Positions 13,015-24,330 of a DNA stretch of 64,000 nt are shown here, piece by piece (position 1 is the first letter of the stretch; each line of letters opens with the position of its first letter). The DNA lies in the NCBI GenBank assembly GCA_022494885.1, contig JAGVSM010000263.1, positions 1 to 64,000 on the forward strand, in the 5' to 3' direction. The notes under the pieces are model-generated. The model had not been told where the DNA came from and did not search any database. It worked only from the letters and a program-made list of their open reading frames with translations. The position numbers and the translations under genes were made by a program. Source of the DNA: Micrasema longulum (lineage: Eukaryota > Arthropoda > Insecta > Trichoptera > Brachycentridae).

Positions 13015-13095
13015 TATTTTTTTGATACTTTTACAATGTTTGTATCATTGTATACCCCACCGGGGTGTCCCGTGCCAAGGGAAAGACTTAAAAAA
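13015..13095 (-). repeat. LINE 3' end of the 'GGCACGGGACACC' family
   Basis: The minus strand has CCCTTGGCACGGGACACCCC, then GGTGGGGTAT, then AAACATTGTAAAAG. This matches the 3' region of the LINE at 43.56-44.11 kb, which has CCCTCGGCACGGGACACCCC. Confidence 0.6.
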
Positions 13096-13220
13096 TAAAA
13101 AACGTAATTAATCTATTAAACCTAATTATCATTAACACAATGAGTAATATAAACCTAAATAGGCATAAAAAACTTAATATTTTTAATTGAATCGGCCTTT
13201 ACTTCGTAACACTTCATTAT

Positions 13221-13690
13221 AAATTATTATGAAAATAAATGTTGTTATCAGTGTTACACAATTTTATTCTTTTACAAGAACACAACTATAGTTTCGGGAG
13301 AGCACTCCTCCCATCGACGGATGATATAAAACTAATATAATAAACACAGAATATTGTTCACAATGACATAAAATCTAAACAAAAAATAAACAGATTAATC
13401 AGTGAAACTTAGAGCAGGGGGGTTTTTTTCCATTATCTAAGGTGTTAGCATATGGATGGATGGTTATCTAAAGTACAGATATGAAAACATGATCAATGAA
13501 GGACAGGACATTAAGTCGAATCTATTTCTTAAAATTTAGCACATAAGTGGAAGCTCTTAGTATTATTAGTATTATTAGTTTTATACCACCCGTCGATGGG
13601 AAGAGTGCTCTCCCGAAACTATAGTTGTGTTCTTGTAAAAGAATAAAATTGTGTAACACTGATAACAAAGTTTTATTTTCATAATAATTT
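13221..13690. repeat. 470-bp foldback with a hammerhead-like motif in each arm
   Basis: Arms of about 122 bp at 13221-13342 and 13567-13690 are inverted copies of each other, separated by a loop of about 225 bp. Each arm holds GTCGAT, a GGGAnGAG/CTCTCCC hairpin and GAAACTATAG: minus strand at 13286-13320, plus strand at 13590-13625. No open frame lies between. It may be a non-autonomous foldback transposon or two opposed insertions of a hammerhead-bearing repeat. Confidence 0.7.
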
Positions 13691-13770
13691 ACAAAAAAAC
13701 TTAGACCTGTAGACCAAATTTTATATACAACGATAACGATGAACGTTAATTTCCCACTGTAATCGGGGCC

Positions 13771-14861
13771 CTGAGCCAGTAAAAAATCAAGGCTTACAGG
13801 CGCTTAATTGTGTCGGTGACTGTAACAGCACAACTTAACACGGAAATTTTGCTTACAGTCGCTCGTTGGTAAAATTTTCTCTTCAAATTTTGGTTTTTCT
13901 TAAAACAGTTTGATATCAATTATTTGCAATTTTACTGAAATTAAAGTACTCAGTCTTCAAAAGATTTGCAATTGCTTTTATTTTTCCATTCCTTATGCTC
14001 CACCCCTTGTTTTAAAATATAAACTACAAAACAAGAAAACTTTTAATGGAATGGTCATAATTGTCTTCTGTGAAAGTAATTATTCAACGTTGGTTTAAAT
14101 GATCACACTTTGCTAATGAATAATAATATTCTACAGTTTTGCTAAAGAGCATCCTTTATATTTAATTTCTTTTCATTAAGAATGCGCGAGACGTAAAATT
14201 TGCATTTAAAGCTTCAGTAATCATGAACTTTGCTGATGAATGAGAAATAACAGGATTATTCACCTTCGTCTCTCTTCTCTCAGTAAAAAGGACTGATAAA
14301 ATGTATTGCAATTAATCTGCAAACAGAATAAAATAAAATGAAATGAATGTTTGCCACTGTATTTTAGTACTAACCAATCGGTGAAAGAAAAAGGAATGAA
14401 GGGGAGAAGAGAGGTAAATCTTAATATTAAAAATATTCATAATAACATATTTGTGAATAAATGTATGGGCACTAGCAACAAATGACCGGGTGCCAGGCCT
14501 ACCAACGCAGCAACGCAACACGATACCAGAAACTAAATTTATACTTTCTCCTCCCAGCATTGTTTCGGTTGTCTTCGAAACAACATTGTTAAATGCTTTC
14601 AACTTATAACGAAAATTATTTTCAAATATTACGGTTAGGATGAGCCAGTATCATTCGGTATTCATTTCACTGAATTTCATTTAGTTAAAGTCAGTTAAGT
14701 AAACAATAAAACTTCACAGTTTATATGTAAGTGAAATATATTATTTACTACACGCAATCTTGTAACAAAACTTCGGTATGTCAAAATTCTATTTAATTAT
14801 TTTTTTTCAAATCAACAGGTTCACATAAAAAAATAGATAAAATGAATAATGATTTGAGTAT
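13771..14861. other. Unassigned stretch
   Basis: AT-rich. A 96-codon minus-strand open frame (14312-14602) has no recognisable motif and I treat it as chance. No repeat ends are seen. Confidence 0.45.
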
Positions 14862-15250
14862 GTCCAAATGTTTCAAGACATGCTGGATTTCCTCCCTAGG
14901 GAGTTTTTTTATTGAAAAAACTCTTGACCAATTAGGTGTAAAATTACAAAATGGTTAGATCATACTTAATCAATTATAACGTTTCTGCCCCTCTAATAGA
15001 GTAAAAACCTGTGTTTAGAAAGTGGGTTCGTTTTACATTTATTTATAAATATAGTATCCATACAAATATGTTTAATATTTTATTTACATGTCATTTTTTC
15101 TATCTAAAACAGATTCCTAAAAATTAGTTATAACATTCCAAAAGATACACAACACAGAAAAACATTTTGAGAAGGGATATGCGAGTCTAGGCATTTACAG
15201 GGCTTATGACCTATCATTGGCTGGTTCAAGTGGTACTTTGCACACTGTGT
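14862..15250 (+). repeat. R390 copy, interrupted
   Basis: 14862-14908 (GTCCAAATGTTTCAAGACAT, then GGATTTCCTCCCTAGGGAG) and 15140-15250 (ACATTTTGAGAAGGGATATG, then CAGGGCTTATGACC) are adjacent parts of the R390 unit. They are separated here by about 230 bp of other sequence containing a short hairpin near 14908-14935. Confidence 0.7.
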
Positions 15251-15489
15251 GATATTATTTATTTATTTAATTGATAACTTTAAATGCGAAGAATAAGTAC
15301 TTTGGCAAACTTATTGTTAAAAGCAATGTCTTCTAGCTAACCAAAAGAAAGACTGGTCAGACGAAGAAATGGTCAAATATTTGTACCAAAAAACGAAAAT
15401 ATATACAAAAAAAAACCTAATCGATTGAAATATTAGTATTCACCATTCTGCCTATGTTTCAACACTCAACTGTTTATGTTTTTGTTTTT

Positions 15490-15935
15490 GAGTTTGTACA
15501 ATTTTTTTTGTAGACAAGGACTGGATTCAACTTCCTAGGGAGCTGTTTATATTATCATATTACAACAGAGATTAAGAACATTTAACAGAAGATAATATAG
15601 AAGTACAGCCATCTACGGGGCTTATGACCTGTCAATGGCTGGTTTAAGTAGCCACTTTACGCACTGTGTAGCATTCACCATTCTGTCCATAATTGAACAT
15701 CTATATTCCTTCAATTCTTACATCTGTTGATGTATGTGAAGTTAAAGAGCTGAAACCTTTATTTATGCGGGTGAGATTCATCTAATTGAATGAAGGAATA
15801 TAGATGTTCAAATATGGGCAGAATGGTGAATGTTACACTGTGTGTAAAGTGATAGCGACAGGTCACAAGCCCTGTAAATATCCAAACTTCCATATTCCCT
15901 TCTCAAAATGTTTTCCCTCTCAGTTGCGACAAATT
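15490..15935. repeat. R390: forward unit abutting a reversed partial unit
   Basis: From 15505 the unit runs forward: GACAAGGACTGGATTCAACT, TTACAACAGAGAT, GGGCTTATGACCTGTCAATG, CTGTTGATG and GCTGAAACC, to about 15788. It then turns and runs in reverse complement (GGCAGAATGGTGAATGTTAC and CAGGTCACAAGCCC) to about 15935. This forward-then-reverse layout recurs at 18.3, 34.9 and 45.4 kb. Confidence 0.8.
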
Positions 15936-16892
15936 AAGATTTAAATGAAATGCTTTTACCGCTACCACTTTAAGACAAAATACTTTAATAATAATATATT
16001 TGAAATATTAATTAGGTAATGGACGGGATGACTATCCTTTTTATGACGTTTTAGCGGAAGAGGGGTAGTTAATGTGTAGGGAAGATTATAACCAAGTAGT
16101 TCTCCTGATTCTGAGGTGAGATTGAAACGGGGGAGATGTAATGTAGAATTTATCTCGGTAATGAGTTCACTGCCTCTTAACCTAGTCTCTTCCTACTGGA
16201 TAATGACGTCATAAACCCTTATTCACGCTGATTTGATACGATTATTTAACACACTACTACAAGCACTCGACAATATAATAAACTTAGTTCATTCGGAGTT
16301 ACTGGTAATATGTTTGAATTAAAAGCCCACCACTAGACTGCAAAAAAAAAATTCTTTTGCCTCAAACTGCATTCGATTCAACAAAAAGGTATCTCTTGAA
16401 ATTAAGGCTTTGCCAAATTTAAAAAAAAAAAATTATGTCAATCAAACCCTGTTTGGAAAGAGCTAATAGAAGCTCTTTTCTAGTAAATGAATATTTGCAG
16501 TACAAGACAGCATAGCATTAGGTTCCCGATTATTTATTTAAATTAATTTATTTAAGTTTTTTATTTAAATTCGTTTGAAAGGTTTAATTGACTTATTATT
16601 GATCTATATTTGAATGATTTATATTTTATTGATTTATATTTTTAAGAATTCAAGAATTCTTATTTATTTATTGACGATCATTCGATTCTTCAATTATTCG
16701 ATATTATTCTTTATATAGGATTCGATGAATCCTATATAAAGAATAATAAGGCTGTAGTTTAGTAAAACGCACTCAAAATGAGGAAATAATACGATTCAGC
16801 CATTTTAAAACGAAAGTTTTTTTTATCGCGCAGTAATAAAATAAATACAGAAACATAAACTAGATAAACACAGTAATTTTAAAAGATATATC
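15936..16892. other. Unassigned stretch with a strong hairpin
   Basis: No gene is recognised. It includes a somewhat GC-richer portion (16020-16240) and the perfect hairpin listed separately. Confidence 0.45.
16703..16747. repeat. Perfect 21-bp inverted repeat (hairpin)
   Basis: The arms at 16703-16723 and 16727-16747 are exact reverse complements (ATTATTCTTTATATAGGATT plus C), with a 3-base loop. There is no coding context. It may be a recent foldback or a replication-slippage product. Confidence 0.9.
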
Positions 16893-16960
16893 TTAATATA
16901 TTACAACAGAGATAAAGAACATTTTAGAGAAGGTGATATAGAAGTCTAGGCATCTTCATG
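16893..16960 (+). repeat. R390 fragment
   Basis: ATATTACAACAGAGATAAAG, then GAAGTCTAGGCATCT, matches the first quarter of the unit. Confidence 0.75.
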
Positions 16961-17159
16961 AATATTAAGTTTTTTCTTTCTCCGCCTTCCTTCTTCCCCA
17001 TCACTCCCTCCTTTATTTATTGCACAATGTAATTTTTTAGAGTATGTTTGTTTCTAAAAAAAAAATTTGTATACATAGGTATACGTTCAGTTTTATAGTA
17101 AAATGATTAGATCTATTTTAATATACCTAGAATATGTCCATATTTGGGTAGGTAAGAAG

Positions 17160-17240
17160 AAATTACTTTAAAGCAATATGCTCACCCTTATATTTATGTT
17201 TAGAAAGTATTGAATAAATAAAAAAATAAATAAACATCTG
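17160..17240 (+). repeat. Probable LINE 3' tail
   Basis: CCTTATATTTATGTTTAGAA, then GAATAAATAAAAAAATAAAT, resembles the AATAAA-rich ends of other LINEs in the window. Confidence 0.3.
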
Positions 17241-17324
17241 TTTCTGTCTTTTTTTTCGTTGTATACTGTTATGTAAACGAATGAATGAACAAAAACGTAT
17301 TAACTAACATTCTTCTTCTTCTTA

Positions 17325-18160
17325 CTGCTGAGGGTTAGTGCTATTCAAGCTCCTGACGTCTCTGCGACCTGTGAAGATCTATTGTGACAGGTTCTCTTAA
17401 ATAGTTCTTGCCCTCCAACCCCAGGTATATAAAGAGTTTGGCTACTGTGTGAAAGGCGATAGTTTACATTTTGCTAAATCTCCCCCTCCAAGCCCAGATC
17501 TGTAAAGATCGGACTACTGGTAGGGGGCGAGCTCTTTAACATCCTCAGGTTTAACCAGTGGTCCCCCGAGGATGAGGCTCCTTTTATGATGTAAAGCATC
17601 ACATTCACAAAGAATGTGTACAGGTGTTTCACTGTGTTGCACTGCAGAACCTACATTTAGAAGTTTCGGAAATGTTCATTCTAGCAAGGTGTTTGTTCAA
17701 TCTGCAGTGCCTAGACGTATGGTATACACATATGATAATTATTTTTGAAAACCGCAAAATGTACCGACACAAAAAAGTATATTTTGATATTGTTTTTACA
17801 AAAAAAGCAACCGAATAGGTTCAGTTTTAGGGTGCGGAAAACGGACAACTAAACTTTGATCTTGTCGATTTTAGTAAGTCTGCAGTGCCCTGGGCGGGCT
17901 CTAGTGGTAACCCTAACTTGATTTCGGCTAAGCTTTATCAGGTCAAAAGCATAATTTTGCGAGTACCCATTTATCTGTTCTTTCGCCTGATGCTGACAAG
18001 GTACTTTCTGCCAGAGCATTACACTCTGCTTCCTGGGACATAACCTAAACTAATTACAAGGAGCACATTTAGGCAACTCACGGTAGGGTTCAAGTCCTAT
18101 TGGGCATGTCTCAGCTCCCAGCCTTGACAATTCATCAGTTGCCTCGTTTCACCCAAAAAA
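17325..18160 (-). pseudogene. LINE RNase H and C-terminal zinc-knuckle relic
   Basis: The minus strand at 18050-18155 gives GNEATDELSRLGAETCPIG, the RNase H segment of LINEs of the R1/I/LOA type. It continues to a GHCRL motif. After an interruption it resumes as LNKHLARMNISETSKCRFC and LCECDALHHKRSLILGGP, the CxxC...HxxxxC tail of those proteins. The reading is broken by the inserted segment at 17712-17878 and by several stops (for example near 17620 and 18015). It represents a different LINE group from the CR1/Jockey-like tails elsewhere. Confidence 0.75.
17701..17889. mobile_element. Small unidentified insertion inside the LINE RNase H relic
   Basis: TCTGCAGTGCC at 17701-17711 is repeated at 17879-17889, and the LINE reading (GHCRL...LNKHL) resumes across the gap, so about 167 bp was inserted with an 11-bp target-site duplication. 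I do not recognise the inserted sequence; it has no obvious tRNA head or terminal inverted repeat. Confidence 0.7.
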
Positions 18161-18252
18161 GATACATTTTGATAAAATATATCGTGATTTTAAAAAATGC
18201 GTTTTCTAAGAATAACTGTTAATTAAACGATTCCAGTTTAACAACAATATTT

Positions 18253-18917
18253 TTAGTTTGTCCAAATTTTTGTAGACAAGGACTGGATTCAACTCCCTGG
18301 GGAGCTGTTTATATTAATATATTACAACAGAGATGAAGAACATTTAATATAAGGTAATATGGAGGTCTAGGCATCTACAGGGCTTATGACCTGTCAATGG
18401 ATGGTTTAAGTGGCCACTTTACACACTGTGTAACATTCACCATTCTGCCAATATTTGAACATCCATATTCCTTCAATTCTTCCATATTACCTTCTCTTAA
18501 GTGTTCTTTATCTCTGTTGTAATATTTAATATAAACAGCTCCCCAGGGAGTTGAATCCAGTCCTTGTCTACAAAAATTTGGACAAACTCAAAATATTGTT
18601 GATAAAATACCTGGTCCATGAAGAAGTATAGAAATTGAAAAAATAATATTTTCAGGCGTTGCCTAGTATGTAGGTGAAATAATTCAATTAGATGAATCTC
18701 ACCGGCATAAATAAAGGTTTCAGCTCTTTAACTTCACAAACATCAACAGATGAAAGAATTGAAGGAATATAGATGTTCAAATATAGGCAGAATGGTGAAT
18801 GTTACACAGTGTGTAAAGTGGCCACTTAAACCAGCCATTGACAGGTCATAAGCCCTGTAGATGCCTAGACTACCATATTACCTTCTCTTAAATGTTCTTC
18901 ATCTCTGTTGTAATATA
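18253..18917. repeat. R390: forward partial plus complete reversed unit
   Basis: Forward from 18253 (TTTGTCCAAATTTTTGTAGA) through GGGCTTATGACCTGTCAATG to about 18485, then reversed from TTACCTTCTCTTAAG to TTGTAATATATT near 18917. The reversed part is a nearly full unit, including TCAGGCGTTGCCTAGTATGT and GGTTTCAGCTCTTTAAC. The unit measures about 390 bp when the two halves are joined. No open frame is seen. Confidence 0.85.
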
Positions 18918-19984
18918 TTGATTCCAGTTTAAATTATTTGAAAAGTCTAATATGCCCGTTTTTATTTTACTTAAATATTCACATTTTACTGAATATTTCA
19001 ATAAATTGGCATTTCCAATAATCAGGTTTTTTTAGATTCATTTGGTTACTTGAATTAATCTGCCCTTTTCAACTAATTGTTGAAAACCGGGGTTGAACCA
19101 CGGACTATTGTAGAATCCGCGGCACTACCGCGGGATTGTAACTCGTAACTAACATAACTTTAACCGCTTGATACTTATTTAATAATCAAAGTTTACTTTT
19201 CAATTAAATTTAAGATAATATCCCCAATTATAACTCGATAGAATTTAATAATAGCGAAACAAATGGATAGCGTTGTATTTTAGAAGTAATAAAATATTCA
19301 AATTTAATTACAACGCTTGTTTGATGTACTAATGAAATTATGTAAAGTTTGGCCAAAAACGCGACTGAGAACTTTCACGACCAAGTTTATATTTAAAATT
19401 CCATGAAAACGGTTGAAACCCTTCCAAAGTGCTAAATCTCGCCTTTAGGATGGGTTCAAGGATATTTTAATCCAAGTTTATTGTATCCTCCAAAGTATTT
19501 TTAATTCAAAAAGGTGAAGCTAATATTGTTAAAAATGCATTTTTGTTGGATAGAATTAAATAATATACATGCGGTTCTATGGCTGTGAGTTGATTTTGCA
19601 GTTCATCACCGATTGTCAGGATTTATTTTGCACTTTTTAAACAATAAATATACATATAAGGGCGGGCATACTGCCTTAAGGCAATTTCTTCCTACCTACC
19701 CAAACCATTCAGTTTAAGAAAATTATAAATACATGGACTAATTGAATCTTACAATTTTATATTAAAATTAAAAACAAAGATTAACAAAATATAATAATAT
19801 TTAAAAAAATAAATCAACACTGTACTATGAAGAGAGGATAGAATTTCCTTTTTGATAATTGTTACTATTATAATTTTTATTCCAGGTGTATTGGGCCGGT
19901 GGTTCAAAATCCAACCAGGCTTATAACCAGTAAAAAGCGTAAAGCAATCAGAAAAAAATAAAGGACAACATAATTAATATAAAA
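18918..19984. other. Unassigned stretch
   Basis: AT-rich, with no gene or repeat end recognised. Confidence 0.45.
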
Positions 19985-20996
19985 ATTGAACAAACATGAA
20001 AGTTATAAATAAATTAATGTGGGAATGTCAAATATAACAAAAAAATACAATTTAATTATCTACTTGATAAAAAAAGCCTTTTCATATATAACACCAAATA
20101 TGCTACTAAAAATATACAAAACCCATATCAGACCTACTCTCGAGTACGGGTTTCAGATATGGAATCCCTATTTTGTCAAGGATATCAAATTGTCGGAAAG
20201 AGTCCGAAAACGAGCTACCAAGTTGAGGCCGACCCTAAAACGGCTTTCATATCTGTAGAGACTGGGAACATTTGGTCTCACAACGCTGCAGGAACGGCGA
20301 GAAAGGGGAGACCTGATAGAGGAGGCTTACAAGATGTCTCAACAGTCACTATAGCTGCCCAAGTTTGGATCCCATGTTCAAGCTTAAACTAGGTGCTCGT
20401 CTTCGAGGCCACAGTCACAGGCTGGAGAAAACGAGATTCAATCCAAATCCACGGAAGTATTTCCTGAGCAAAAGGGTTGGTGATGGTTGGAATAAGCTGC
20501 CACAAGAACTGATTTCAATGTGTAATCTCAATGGGTACAAAAATGGACTCGATTTGTTTCGAAAAAGTTAAAGTGCGCTAACAACTAACTTTCGTTTAAA
20601 TAGATTTAAGCATATCAGCTTTAAGCTGCTCGCTTAAAATTATAATAAGAAAAATAAAAATAAATTACGAAAACTAGAAGATTTTAAGACACAAAGTAAA
20701 GTTCGAATTTCAGTAAAACAAATTTAAAAATTAAAATAACTGTAGATAAAAAAAATGAATTTTCAAATAATTAATGGTTTAATTTCTAATTTACGTTTAT
20801 GCTTTAATTTTTATTATGATTGGGTGGTTTTTTAATTTGTATTGTTTTTTCATTTTTTAATATTATTTTTAGTTTAACTTTTTAAGTATCACTTAATGAA
20901 AAAAAAAACGCAGGGAAAAAATAAGATTCTGCCTAAACACAAGAATTTCCTAGCTAGTCGGGACCTAAAACAATGAACCTTTGTTATATTTTTATC
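19985..20996 (+). pseudogene. LINE reverse-transcriptase C-terminal region and 3' end
   Basis: 20040-20220 reads LLKIYKTHIRPTLEYGFQIW and then NPYFVKDI, the 'thumb' region following the catalytic core of CR1-like LINEs. 20255-20350 in a second frame gives RLGTFGLTTLQERRERGDLI. 20365-20571 in a third frame gives LRGHSHRLEKTRFN, YFLSKRVGDGWNKLPQELIS and LNGYKNGLDLF, then stops. At least two frameshifts are needed. The downstream AT-rich part ends near 20990 in CTAGTCGGGACCTAAAA, an ending shared with 29.0 kb. Confidence 0.85.
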
Positions 20997-21127
20997 TGTG
21001 ATATAAATAAATAATAAGCGAACATATTATTTATATTTTAATGTATTACATTTGTTTTTATTATAAATTTAACTATATTATTTAATATTACGTAACATTT
21101 TGTATTCTTAGCATACACATTTAAACA

Positions 21128-21165
21128 TTAATGGTGGCCTCCGTGGTGTAGTTATTAAATTCTTA
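21128..21165 (+). repeat. SINE-C head fragment
   Basis: GTGGCCTCCGTGGTGTAGTT matches the A-box region of the tRNA-like SINE at 50.38 kb (GCGGCCTCCGTGGTGTAGTG). Confidence 0.55.
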
Positions 21166-21465
21166 TATTTAGTTAGCAATGCATTCATAATTAAGTCATA
21201 TAGGTTTTTTTTGTTGTCGTTATATTTATGTAGAACTAACTATACTTTAAAACATAAATAATCTCCATATTGGAATAGATCTCCATCTTAGATGGAGACT
21301 TACCTAACCAGAGGACCCTCTAATACACTAGTTTTATATAAATTTTTAGGTATTAAATATGTATACTTACATAATATGCAATAAATTTATATTAAAAAAA
21401 TATTAAATCAAGGAAATAAAGTAAAATATGCAATGTCGTATTGCAGATATGATATAAACAGGTGT

Positions 21466-21528
21466 AACACATTACAACAGAGATGGAGAACACTTTGGAG
21501 AATGGAATATGGAAACCTAGGTATTTAC
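21466..21528 (+). repeat. R390 fragment
   Basis: CATTACAACAGAGATGGAGA and GAATATGGAAACCTAGGTAT match the first part of the unit. It abuts the foldback that follows. Confidence 0.7.
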
Positions 21529-21529
21529 T

Positions 21530-21689
21530 GATTTAGATAAAATTATAAATGAAATTATCAATAAAATTTCAGGATTTAGTTTCAGCTTTATTTAATTTTA
21601 AATAACGAGCACTTTCGCCTTAAAAGGCATCTTCAGGACTGGAACCAAGTAGTTTTATTAACAGTTTTATTTATAATTTTATCTAAATC
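21530..21689 (-). repeat. Foldback with hammerhead-like core
   Basis: 21-bp arms at 21530-21550 and 21669-21689 (GATTTAGATAAAATTATAAA plus T) are exact inverted copies. Between them the minus strand has CCTGAAGAT, the GCCTTTTAAGGC hairpin and GAAAGTGCTCG. The order matches the other foldbacks, with the core on the minus strand. Confidence 0.65.
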
Positions 21690-22027
21690 ATTAACTATGG
21701 AGTTTAATCAAGAAATGTCTTTAAAAAATCATCAATATAACCAGATATTTACATTCATTTTTCATTGGCCACATAACATACTGTATAACATACTGTATAA
21801 CCTTCTAAGGAAACAAGAGCTTTTTTTACATTTTTAAATTAATAAAAGTCTATGAAATACTGTCCGGCAAAAAAAATATATTTTTTGCTAATAATAATTA
21901 GTAGCATATACAATGTATTTAAATTTATAATTTTGGATTCCCGCAAAACGGTTATTCCATTGGCCACGCCCCTAATACGTCATGATTCATGTTTATTTGT
22001 TACTGGACATTAAATTTTGTTTAGAAC

Positions 22028-22266
22028 ATTATCACGAATCTTGACGTCACGACAACACGTCGTGTTTTTCTAGCAACTTATTTTTATTAAATTAAATTTT
22101 TACATTTATGAATGAAAACATTTCTCCATAATATCCGTATTGATCTTGAAAATACAATTAATTATTCTAAATTTATTTTGATGGGTATTCGTAGTACGTG
22201 ATTATTCCCTATTTTGCCTAGTTTGACCATCAATTTAATATTTATATTCCTTCAATTTTTCCATCT
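22028..22266 (+). repeat. Dispersed repeat shared with 47.55-48.21 kb
   Basis: ATCACGAATCTTGACGTCAC, then TTGATCTTGAAAATACAATT and GTATTCGTAGTACGTGAT, occur in the same order at 47551-48210, where about 420 bp intervene. The end at 22240-22266 (TATATTCCTTCAATTTTTCC) resembles an R390 internal segment. Confidence 0.6.
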
Positions 22267-22423
22267 TTTATGGAATTTCGTTGTTTTTAATGGCTACAAC
22301 ATCATCTTTAGATTATGATTTAAATATCTACGAATAGAGAGTTCCAAATGTAAACGTCATGGTAGACTTTCTCAACACGCCGGTAGGGGGAGATAAGGAC
22401 GTGCTCCATACAACCATCCACCC

Positions 22424-22672
22424 TCAGTGAAGCGTCGAGCTTCAAGCGAGCAGGCTGTTTCCGCGCCCCGCGTTTACCAAAACCTAAACATCGTAGAATT
22501 TATCACGCGTTCGTTAAAATATATTTATCCTCGATAAAATTTTAAGTGATTTGCCGACTAAGAGAGTCGTGGATGTTTACTCTGATTTTCAGCACAGGAA
22601 AATACTATTTTCTTTTGGAAAAGTGGTTTTATTCTCAATTTTGTGAAATCGCAGATTTACGGCCTTTTCTGG
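22424..22672 (+). promoter_or_regulatory. Possible host promoter and first non-coding exon
   Basis: A GC-richer block (22370-22500) stands out from its surroundings. CCCTCAGTGAAGC contains an arthropod-style initiator (TCAGT) near 22424, and GGGTAAGTCC near 22672 fits a splice donor consensus. The span has no long open frame, so any exon would be 5' untranslated. This is a composition-based guess: no TATA box was located and the downstream exons, if any, are outside or unrecognised. Confidence 0.25.
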
Positions 22673-23879
22673 GTAAGTCCAATTTTTAATTTTTAATTTT
22701 AATTCTCCGCTAAGCTCGGAAAAGTAGCAAGTCATAATTTATAGAATAATATATTCAAACAGTTCGTTTTAATTAAGTTCGTGCATTATAAATAAAATGT
22801 TACTAACACCTAAAGTATTTGTCGTATTTTTAATTGAATTAAAAATCACAGGTTTTCAGCACTCGGTAACAATATTTGTAATAATTTCAAATGATGTTGC
22901 AACTAAAATGCGTACGCGAAATAAAATATACATTACAATAATTAACGTTTAAGGTTTATTAGGCATTTAAAAGTCATTTTACATATTATTATTCTACCAA
23001 GAAAAAATCATAAACCATATGAGATAACGACAATTGTCGATTGATTAATATTTTTTTATTACGTACAACAATAAACAAATTCAATTAGCTAAAATTGTAT
23101 ATTTTTTATTTAACCAGAATCAGTGCCCATAATAATTCTGTAAAAATATATATTTTTTTAGGGGATTAAAAATTATTTCAAAATAAAAATGCGTAATATG
23201 TTACATCGATTTTTTAACTGCTAAATAGACAAACGAATAATTGAATGAAATGTTTTGCTATTAAATATTACATATTTCAACGAAAATAAAATATTTATAA
23301 AAAAAAACATTACGAAACTTTTTTTTTGAAACTTTTGAATTGTGTATTCTCAAATAATATTTTTCTTTATTTTTAGAAAATCATAATAATTCCTGAGGAT
23401 ATTATAAGAACGGGTTAGAATAATATTTTATAAAGAAAATAAATTATTTTATATGTTAGGGAAAATAAGTACAATAATTGCATAAAGTATGTAAAAACAA
23501 TGGATGAAAAAAAAACATTGAAAAAAAAAGCATTTTCTAAAGTGAATTAAATAAATTATCATTAAGGTAATTAAAATATTCACACACTAAAAAAATGAAA
23601 TTTTGTGGATGCCACGAACAAAAAAAATCATTTTAAAAAAAAAATACATTTGTTAAATTTATAGAATTTACAAAATTTGCATTCTGTTCACAAGAAAAAA
23701 AAAATCATCTTATGCTTTATAATGTTCACAAAATATATTTTCTTTGTGATTTGTATAGTTCTGTTTCCTTTTAATCATAAACTTCAGTTAATATGAGTGT
23801 TTAATCAATTTCTCTGACGGCGTCTATCCTAAATCTGATATTTTTTAATTTTTAATTTATTTTGATTTTTATTTAATTT
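22673..23879. other. Unassigned, very AT-rich
   Basis: Long A and T runs. If the block at 22.4 kb is a first exon this would be its intron; nothing in the sequence decides that. Confidence 0.4.
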
Positions 23880-24330
23880 TACGATACGCCCAAGGGGCAT
23901 TTACAAAAAATATACAGGTAAGTACAAACATAGTGCGTAAAAATTTAAAAGATAAACAACGCTTTGTTGTATACATGTAGAAACAATAAGAAGCATACTG
24001 CCATGCAAAATAAAAAGTAAAACTATACATAGTAAAAAAGGAAAAAAAAAATAAATGGATATAAGAAAAGTAATTAAATTAAAAAGCAAATTGTAAATAA
24101 CTTGTAAAGAATTCAAAAAAATTAAAAATAAATACAGTTACATATACTTATAAGTATAAAAAAATGGTATCAACAAATTATTGTTAAAAACAAATAATAA
24201 AAATTAGTTAACAGTAAGTATATATAAGATAATAACATAATATCTGGTTCACAAAAATATTTGATACATAAATTTCAGAAAAAGATAATAATAAATAATA
24301 ATACACATAAAAACAGAGAAAGAATTGTAT
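23870..24330 (-). repeat. Probable LINE 3' end
   Basis: The minus strand ends in AATGCCCCTTGGGCGTATCG followed by AAAATTAAATAAAAATC-like sequence, the 'GCCxxxxGGGC' plus AATAAA ending of other LINEs here. No coding match upstream. Confidence 0.4.

Larger units (their letters stand above)
12866..13770. repeat. Short inverted repeat enclosing nested elements
   Basis: CTCGATTACAATGGGAAGTT near 12870 and the reverse complement of a similar stretch near 13745-13768 (CCCGATTACAGTGGGAAATT) form an imperfect inverted pair of about 28 bp. The interval holds a LINE 3' end and a foldback element. It could be the ends of a DNA element or chance. Confidence 0.3.

Noticed and set aside
14312..14602. A 96-codon minus-strand open frame
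   Set aside because: No recognisable motif, AT-driven composition and no supporting context.
18253..18917. R390 as a Helitron end
   Set aside because: No TC start or CTRR end with a nearby hairpin could be placed consistently, and the 62.7 kb copy has a 13-bp target duplication, which Helitrons lack.
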